Shown piece after piece: positions 59,195-64,000 of a stretch of 64,000 bases of DNA. The notes beneath the pieces are model-generated. The model did not search any database. It was not told the DNA's origin and worked only from the letters and a program-made list of their open reading frames with translations. The translations under genes and the position numbers were made by a program. The stretch covers positions 1,364,001-1,428,000 of the forward strand of contig NZ_JACHMC010000001.1 in the NCBI RefSeq assembly GCF_014204815.1, written 5' to 3'. Numbering within the stretch: the stretch's first letter is position 1; the number at the start of each line of letters is the position of its first letter. This DNA comes from Micrococcus flavus. GTDB lineage: Bacteria > Actinomycetota > Actinomycetes > Actinomycetales > Micrococcaceae.

Positions 59195-60938
59195 CGGTCA
59201 CTCCCAGGGACGAGTACAGGTCGCGGTATCGGGCGGCGTTGCCGGTCCAGGTGCGGGTGGCCAGGGCCCAGTCCCGGCCGGCGCGGCCCAGGCGGTCGGC
59301 CTCCGCCGGCCGGGCCAGCAGGTCGGCCAGGACCTCGACGAGAGCGTCGAGGTCCTCGGCGCGGAACAGGCGGCCCGTGACGCCGTCCTCGACCAGCTCC
59401 GCGAGCGCGGGCAGGTCCGAGGCCACCACGGGACGGCCGACGGCGGAGGCCTCCACGGACTTCATGGGCGTCACCGTGCGGGTGACGGCGAGGTCCCGCC
59501 GCGGCACGCAGAACACGTCCAGCGCGGCGTGGTGCCACAGGACGTCCTCGCGCGCCACCCGTCCGGGGACGTCGCAGATCCCGGCGATCCCCAGGCGCTC
59601 GGCGAGCACGCGCAGGCCGGGGAGCGCGACGCCGTCGCCGGCGATCCGCAGGCGCAGCCGAGGGTGGTTCGGGGCGAGGCGGGCCACGGCGCGCAGGAGC
59701 AGGTCCAGGCCCTCGTAGTCGACGATCGAGGACACGGTGCCGACATACTGGGCGTCCGGGTCCAGACCGAGGCGCGCTCGGGCGTCCGCGCGGGAGGGCG
59801 GCTCCGCCTCGAAGCGGGCGTCCACTGCGTTGGGGGCCAGCACGATCCGCTCCCGGTCCACGCCCTCGGCGATCAGCGCGTCCCGCATGCCCTCACCCAG
59901 GGTGACGACGGCGTCCGCGGCGCGGGCGGCCTCGGCCTCCCGGGACGTGAAGGCGGCGTGGCGCGCGGACCCGGCCGCGGCCGGGCCCCGGGTGGAGGCC
60001 CACGTGTCGGCGAGCCGGCCGCGGACCTCGTAGACCCACGGGATGCCGCAGGCCTCGGCCACCGCGCGCACGGCCATCGCGTTCACGTAGTGCGTGGTGG
60101 TGTGCAGCAGCGCCGGCCGCTCCGCGCGCACCAGCTCCAGCAGCAGGTCCGCGTGCTGGCGCACCCGGGCCGCCTGGCCCTGGGCCAGACGGGACGGCGT
60201 CAGGCGTCGGTACGTGATCCCGTCCACGACGTCGACCGCCCGCGCCCACGGCACGCCCACCTGCACAGGGTAGCCGGGGCGGGTCACGGCGGACACGTGG
60301 AGTCCGGCGTCGGCCTGGGCGCGCAGGATCGCGTGGCTGCGCTGGGCATAGCCCGAACGGGTGTGGGGCAGGGAGTTGGTGAGCACGTGCAGCACGTGCC
60401 CGGGGCGGGGCAGGTATCCGGGCTCGCGGGGCAGCGTGGGCCAGTCGCCGATCAGGGCCTCCCGCTCCCCTGCCATGCGGGCGGCCAGCGCGCGGTTGCG
60501 GCGGTGGACGCGGGCGTGACGCACGGCGCCGTCGAGGTCCCCGGTGTGGTGCGCGAGACGGGCGGCCGCGGCGTGCCAGGCGGCGCCCCGGCGGGCCGGC
60601 GGGACCGCCTCCAGGACGGCGGCCGCGTCGTCGAACGCCGCCAGGTGCACGAGCACGTCCGCGCGTGCCGGCGCGGACCGGGGGCCGGACGCGGTCGCGA
60701 GGCGGTCATGGGCGGCCCGGGCGTCCCCCGCCATGTGCAGTCCCACGGCGGCCGGCACGCCGCCGGCCACGGGCCCCAGGGCCGCCAGTGCCCGCGCAGC
60801 CGGGGCGCTCAGCCGGTCCGGCAGACGCCGGGATCCCTGCAGCGCCAGCAGCACCGGGTCGTCCACGGCGTGCTCGGCCACGGTCTGGGCGAGCACGCCG
60901 AGGTTGGCCCGCCACGGGACGGGGGACGCGGCACCCAC
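59187..60938 (-). CDS. Glycosyltransferase family 4 protein with helical N-terminal domain
   Basis: 583 residues from GTG 60938. Residues 1-165 are Ala-rich helices, one pair resembling a TPR (WHAAAARLAHHTGDLDGAVRHARVHRRN). From 180 is a GT4 domain: HVLHVLTNSLPHTRSGYAQRSHAIL, HTTTHYVNAMAVRAVAEACG, IVLAPNAVDARF, YVGTVSSIVDYEGLDLLLRAVA, and VTPMKSVEASAVGRPVVASDLPALAELV. The GT call is secure; the sugar is unknown. It lies 3 bases after the WecC-like gene. Confidence 0.87.
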   Translation of the reverse strand: MGAASPVPWRANLGVLAQTVAEHAVDDPVLLALQGSRRLPDRLSAPAARALAALGPVAGGVPAAVGLHMAGDARAAHDRLATASGPRSAPARADVLVHLAAFDDAAAVLEAVPPARRGAAWHAAAARLAHHTGDLDGAVRHARVHRRNRALAARMAGEREALIGDWPTLPREPGYLPRPGHVLHVLTNSLPHTRSGYAQRSHAILRAQADAGLHVSAVTRPGYPVQVGVPWARAVDVVDGITYRRLTPSRLAQGQAARVRQHADLLLELVRAERPALLHTTTHYVNAMAVRAVAEACGIPWVYEVRGRLADTWASTRGPAAAGSARHAAFTSREAEAARAADAVVTLGEGMRDALIAEGVDRERIVLAPNAVDARFEAEPPSRADARARLGLDPDAQYVGTVSSIVDYEGLDLLLRAVARLAPNHPRLRLRIAGDGVALPGLRVLAERLGIAGICDVPGRVAREDVLWHHAALDVFCVPRRDLAVTRTVTPMKSVEASAVGRPVVASDLPALAELVEDGVTGRLFRAEDLDALVEVLADLLARPAEADRLGRAGRDWALATRTWTGNAARYRDLYSSLGVTDA

Positions 60939-60941
60939 GGA

Positions 60942-62198
60942 TCAGGACTCCGCGTCCGCGCGCCACTGCCCGCGGGTGTCCACCACGCGCTTGCCCTGCA
61001 CCGCCGGGCCGAGGTGGGCGAAGGCGTCGTGGTCCACCAGCAGCAGGACGATGTCCGCACGCTCCACCGCCTCCTCGGCCGTGACCAGGCGGACGTTGGC
61101 GTTGCCCGCGAGCTTCGCCGGCAGCTCCTCGACGTGGGGCTCGACCACGAGCACGTCGGAGCCGGAGAACTGGTCCGCGAGGTCGTGGGCGATGGTCAGG
61201 GCCGGGGACTCGCGCAGGTCGTCGATGTTCGGCTTGAACGCCAGGCCCAGGGCGGCCACCACGGGGGCCCGGCCGGTCTGTTGCTGCACGTCGAAGGCGG
61301 CGGCCTTCACCTGGTTGATGACCCACTGCGGCTTGGCGTCGTTGATCTCACGGGCGGCGCGGATCAGGCGCGCGGTCTGCGGGGCGGCGTCCACGATGAA
61401 CCACGGGTCCACGGCGATGCAGTGGCCGCCCACGCCCGGGCCGGGCTGGAGGATGTTCACGCGCGGATGGTGGTTGGCCAGCTCGATGAGCTCCCACACG
61501 TCGATGCCCTGCTCGGAGCAGATCACGGACAGCTCGTTGGCGAACGCGATGTTCACGTCCCGGAAGGAGTTCTCCACGAGCTTGGCCATCTCCGCGGTGC
61601 GGCAGTCGGTGAGCAGGATCTGGCCCTCGCAGAACGTGCGGTAGAGCCGCTCCGTGCGCGCGGCGGCCTCGGGGGTGGAGCCGCCGACGATGCGGTCGTT
61701 CGTCACCAGCTCGATCATCACGCGCCCCGGGAGCACGCGCTCCGGGCAGTGGGCGAAGTCCAGGCCGGCCTCCCGCAGGTCCGGGCGCTCGCCGTAGATC
61801 ACCTCGGCCATGTGCTCGGTGGCGCCGGGGGGCGAGGTGGACTCGAGGATGACGAGCTCATCGCCGGTGAGCTGCGGGGCCAGGCCCCTCGCTGCGGCCT
61901 CGATGTAGGACAGGTCCGGGGCGTGGTCGTCCTTGAACGGGGTGGGCACGGCCACGATGTAGGCGTCGGCCTTCGGCGTCTCCTTGGACGCGGTCAGCAG
62001 ACCCTTCCCCACGGCGCGCTCCACGAACTCCCCGAGGTCCGGCTCGACGAACGGCACCCGGCCGGCGTTGACGGCGTCCACCGTGCGGTCCGACACGTCC
62101 ACGCCGTGGACGCGCACGCCGTTCTCCGCCAGGATCGCCGCGGTCGGCAGCCCGATGTAGCCCAGGCCGATCACGGCCACGCTCGAGATCTCGCTCAT
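60942..62198 (-). CDS. wecC: UDP-N-acetyl-D-mannosamine dehydrogenase
   Basis: 418 residues. The NAD site is VAVIGLGYIGLPTAAILAENG and the active-site Cys is about 260 in GPGVGGHCIAVDPWF. Lys in MAKLVENSFRDVNIAFANEL is also conserved. These match WecC rather than UDP-glucose dehydrogenase. It makes UDP-ManNAcA from the product of WecB. Micrococcus luteus teichuronic acid is known to contain ManNAcA and glucose. A GAAGGGAACG ribosome site is upstream. Confidence 0.92.
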   Translation of the reverse strand: MSEISSVAVIGLGYIGLPTAAILAENGVRVHGVDVSDRTVDAVNAGRVPFVEPDLGEFVERAVGKGLLTASKETPKADAYIVAVPTPFKDDHAPDLSYIEAAARGLAPQLTGDELVILESTSPPGATEHMAEVIYGERPDLREAGLDFAHCPERVLPGRVMIELVTNDRIVGGSTPEAAARTERLYRTFCEGQILLTDCRTAEMAKLVENSFRDVNIAFANELSVICSEQGIDVWELIELANHHPRVNILQPGPGVGGHCIAVDPWFIVDAAPQTARLIRAAREINDAKPQWVINQVKAAAFDVQQQTGRAPVVAALGLAFKPNIDDLRESPALTIAHDLADQFSGSDVLVVEPHVEELPAKLAGNANVRLVTAEEAVERADIVLLLVDHDAFAHLGPAVQGKRVVDTRGQWRADAES

Positions 62199-62220
62199 TC
62201 CGTTCCCTTCGCTCGCGGGG

Positions 62221-62254
62221 CCGGCCGCGGACGCGGCGTCCGTGCCGCGGCCGG
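62221..62254 (-). terminator. Hairpin in the gap before wecC
   Basis: CCGGCCGCGG (62221-62230) and CCGCGGCCGG (62245-62254) pair perfectly over ten bases with a 14-base loop. It lies between the stop of the upstream glycosyltransferase and the wecC ribosome site. It may attenuate read-through or mark an RNA processing point. Confidence 0.4.
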
Positions 62255-62286
62255 GGCCGACCCGTCGTCCCGTCCAGTCTCGCATG

Positions 62287-63474
62287 TCAGCGCACGAGGG
62301 AGCGCAGCAGCGCCGCGTACCGTCGGGCGAGCGCAGGCAGATGGCCGTGCGCGGCCACCCAGGCCCGGCCCCCCTGGCCCACCCGGGTGCGGGCGGGGTC
62401 GGCGGCCAGCGCCGCCAGGTGCTCGGCGAGGTCGTCGGACCCGGGGCCCACGACGTCGGCCCCACCCGCGTCCTGGAGGATGCGCGCCGCCTCGCCGGCC
62501 ACCTGTCCGGTGACGTGCCGGCCCGAGGCCAGGACCTCGTACGTCTTCGAGGGGACGGTGTGGCGGAAGCTCGCCCAGTCCGGGCGCAGGCACACCACGA
62601 GGGTGTCCGCCCACGCGTAGTGCTCGGACACGCCCGAGCCCGGCACGGCGTCGAGGAACTCCACGCCGGCGTCCAGCCGCGCGTCGAGGGCCTGCAGGGC
62701 GGTCTGTCGGGTGCCCCCGCCCACGATCCGCACGCGGACCCCCGGATGGGTGCGGCGCAGTCGGGCCGCGGCCGCCACGAGGCGCTCGAGGCCCTGGCTC
62801 TCCCCCAGGTTGCCCAGGTACAGCACGCGCAGCTCGCCGGGGGCGCGGTCCCGCGGCGGGGCCACGGGCACCCGGTGCACGTCCACGCCGTTGGCGAGCG
62901 CCACGACCCGGCGCATGCCCCGGCCGCGGAGGGTCTCAGCGAAGCCCTCCGTCACCGTCACGACGACGTCGGCCGCCCGCTGCCCGCCCGTCACCACGGC
63001 CTCCATCGCGGTGCCGAGCAGCCCCTGGTGGACCCCGGCCTCGTGGGCCAGGTCCGGCCACGCGTCCCGCATCTCCACCACGAGCGGGCGGCGGAGCAGC
63101 AGCGCCAGGGCGCGGCCGGCCACGATGGTGGGCAGTGCGGGCAGGGTGGCCACCACCACGTCCGGACGAGGCGCCGCCAGGCCGCGCGGGACGGCCAGGA
63201 CGGCGTGGATCGCCGCGGCGGCGAACCGGCCGTTGCGGCCGCCCTCCCCGGGCAGCAGCGCGGGAGTCCGGCGCAGCCGCTCCCCGTCCTCGCCGAGCAC
63301 GGTGCGCACCCCGCCCGGGGTGACCACGTCCACCTCCCAGCCGTCCGCGCGCAGGGCGGCCACCACGGCGGCCCAGCGCCGCGCCGGCGGGGTCCGGTCG
63401 GGGCGGTACGAGTGCGTGACCAGGAGCGCACGGGGGGCGCGACCGGTCCGTCGGGTCCCTGGGTCAGCCGTCAC
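62287..63474 (-). CDS. Glycosyltransferase family 4 protein, WbuB-like
   Basis: 395 residues from GTG 63474, overlapping the LCP gene by 11 bases. A single GT-B fold: RALLVTHSYRPDRTPPARRWAAVVAALRADGWEVDVVTPGG, VVEMRDAWPDLAHEAG, VVALANGVDVHRVPV, LRVLYLGNLGESQGLERLVAAA, and VPSKTYEVLASGRHVTGQV. WbuB-type enzymes transfer N-acetyl-fucosamine or related sugars early in repeat-unit assembly. The substrate here is unknown. Confidence 0.87.
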   Translation of the reverse strand: MTADPGTRRTGRAPRALLVTHSYRPDRTPPARRWAAVVAALRADGWEVDVVTPGGVRTVLGEDGERLRRTPALLPGEGGRNGRFAAAAIHAVLAVPRGLAAPRPDVVVATLPALPTIVAGRALALLLRRPLVVEMRDAWPDLAHEAGVHQGLLGTAMEAVVTGGQRAADVVVTVTEGFAETLRGRGMRRVVALANGVDVHRVPVAPPRDRAPGELRVLYLGNLGESQGLERLVAAAARLRRTHPGVRVRIVGGGTRQTALQALDARLDAGVEFLDAVPGSGVSEHYAWADTLVVCLRPDWASFRHTVPSKTYEVLASGRHVTGQVAGEAARILQDAGGADVVGPGSDDLAEHLAALAADPARTRVGQGGRAWVAAHGHLPALARRYAALLRSLVR

Positions 63475-64000
63475 AGACGTCCTCCCCCAGCGCCGGCGCC
63501 GGTCCGTCGGATGCCTGCTCGGCGGGGTTCTGCTGCCCGGTGGCGGCGATCACGCCGGACACGGCGCGGGCGGGCAGGACGGCGGCGGGGACCACGGCCG
63601 TGCCGGGCGCCCCGGCGGCGGCCGGCTCCTCCTTGAGGCCCAGCGCCTCGGGGTCGTGCTCGCGCAGGTAGGAGGCGACGTCGTCGCGCGCCAGGGCGTC
63701 CACCAGGTCGCTCAGCTTCGCCTCGTCCAGGAGCACCACGTCCTCCCCGTTCGGGCCGGTGCCGAAGCCCTCCCGGGCGACCGTGGTCATGTACAGGTCC
63801 TCGGAGTCCACGCCGCGCAGCTGCCAGGCCAGGGACACGACCTCGCCGGAGGTGAGCGAGTCGTCCGCGCTCACGTGCTCGGACAGCGCCGTGACCACCT
63901 CGCCGGTGCGGGCGGGGTTGCCCAGGATGCCCGGGCTGAGGAACCGGTCCATCGCCGCGGCCACGAACCGCTGCTGGTTCTGCACCCGGACGACGTCCCC
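63464..64000 (-). CDS. LytR-CpsA-Psr (LCP) family protein, C-terminal part (truncated by window edge)
   Basis: The last 178 codons only. It contains RVQNQQRFVAAAMDRFLSPGIL and the LTSGEVVSLAWQLRGVDSEDLYMTTV region, typical of the LCP catalytic domain end. A Pro/Ala tail of about 60 residues follows. LCP enzymes attach teichoic and teichuronic-type polymers or arabinogalactan to peptidoglycan. It is coupled to the glycosyltransferase, so it probably anchors the glycan made by this region. Confidence 0.8.
   Translation of the reverse strand, partial: GDVVRVQNQQRFVAAAMDRFLSPGILGNPARTGEVVTALSEHVSADDSLTSGEVVSLAWQLRGVDSEDLYMTTVAREGFGTGPNGEDVVLLDEAKLSDLVDALARDDVASYLREHDPEALGLKEEPAAAGAPGTAVVPAAVLPARAVSGVIAATGQQNPAEQASDGPAPALGEDVCDG

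Noticed and set aside
58536-62513. Plus-strand open frame of over 1300 codons across three minus-strand glycan genes
   Set aside because: It covers the unknown gene, the GT4 gene and wecC in antisense. The low-complexity Gly/Arg/His composition is that of a shadow frame; the minus-strand genes have clear motifs and linked starts.

Overview
The window is about 73% G+C (estimated by eye) and looks like a stretch of chromosome from a high-GC actinobacterium of the Micrococcaceae, most likely Micrococcus. Support comes from the fasR-fabD-fabH-acpP-fabF order with a DUF3145 gene beside it, the homodimeric AceE next to DUF3052 and AhpE-type peroxiredoxin genes, the rpsP-khpA-rimM-trmD-rplS-lepB-rnhB-DUF2469-yraN-comM-dprA-xerC series, GTG starts with 4-base stop/start overlaps, and transcripts that appear to be leaderless. 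No phage, insertion sequence or CRISPR array was seen.

Layout. 1-5.5 kb: 5' end of a glyceraldehyde-3-phosphate dehydrogenase gene, RNase P RNA, yaaA, a nif3 / zinc-ribbon-like / RNase HI-VOC fusion operon, and msrA. 5.5-14.3 kb: cysK-cysE, gnd, ppk2 (with a candidate PHO box), a DUF2231 membrane protein, a LysM muralytic-type protein, azlCD, tRNA-Val, and a peroxiredoxin/DUF3052 pair. 14.5-23 kb: aceE, then the fatty acid synthesis operon and its regulator. 23.2-33 kb, all minus strand: ribosome maturation, secretion, RNase HII and DNA-uptake genes, ending with xerC. 33.2-37.7 kb: ffh, amt and ftsY. The PII genes glnK and glnD, which usually sit between amt and ffh in actinobacteria, are absent.

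37.7-64 kb is a cell-surface glycan region. It starts with a heparinase-like lipoprotein and an MFS exporter. Then come wecB coupled to an asparagine-synthetase-like gene, a divergent ABC exporter with a glycosyltransferase, and a large minus-strand set. That set holds six further glycosyltransferases, one of them a fusion of two, plus four genes resembling WbpA, WbpB, WbpE and WbpD, a WecC-type UDP-ManNAc dehydrogenase and an LCP ligase.

Together these genes could make UDP-ManNAcA (WecB then WecC), the uronic acid of Micrococcus teichuronic acid. They could also make a 2,3-diacetamido uronic acid (Wbp-like route). The polymer would be exported by the ABC transporter and attached to peptidoglycan by the LCP protein. 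The AsnB-like protein may amidate the uronic acid. That last step is inference.
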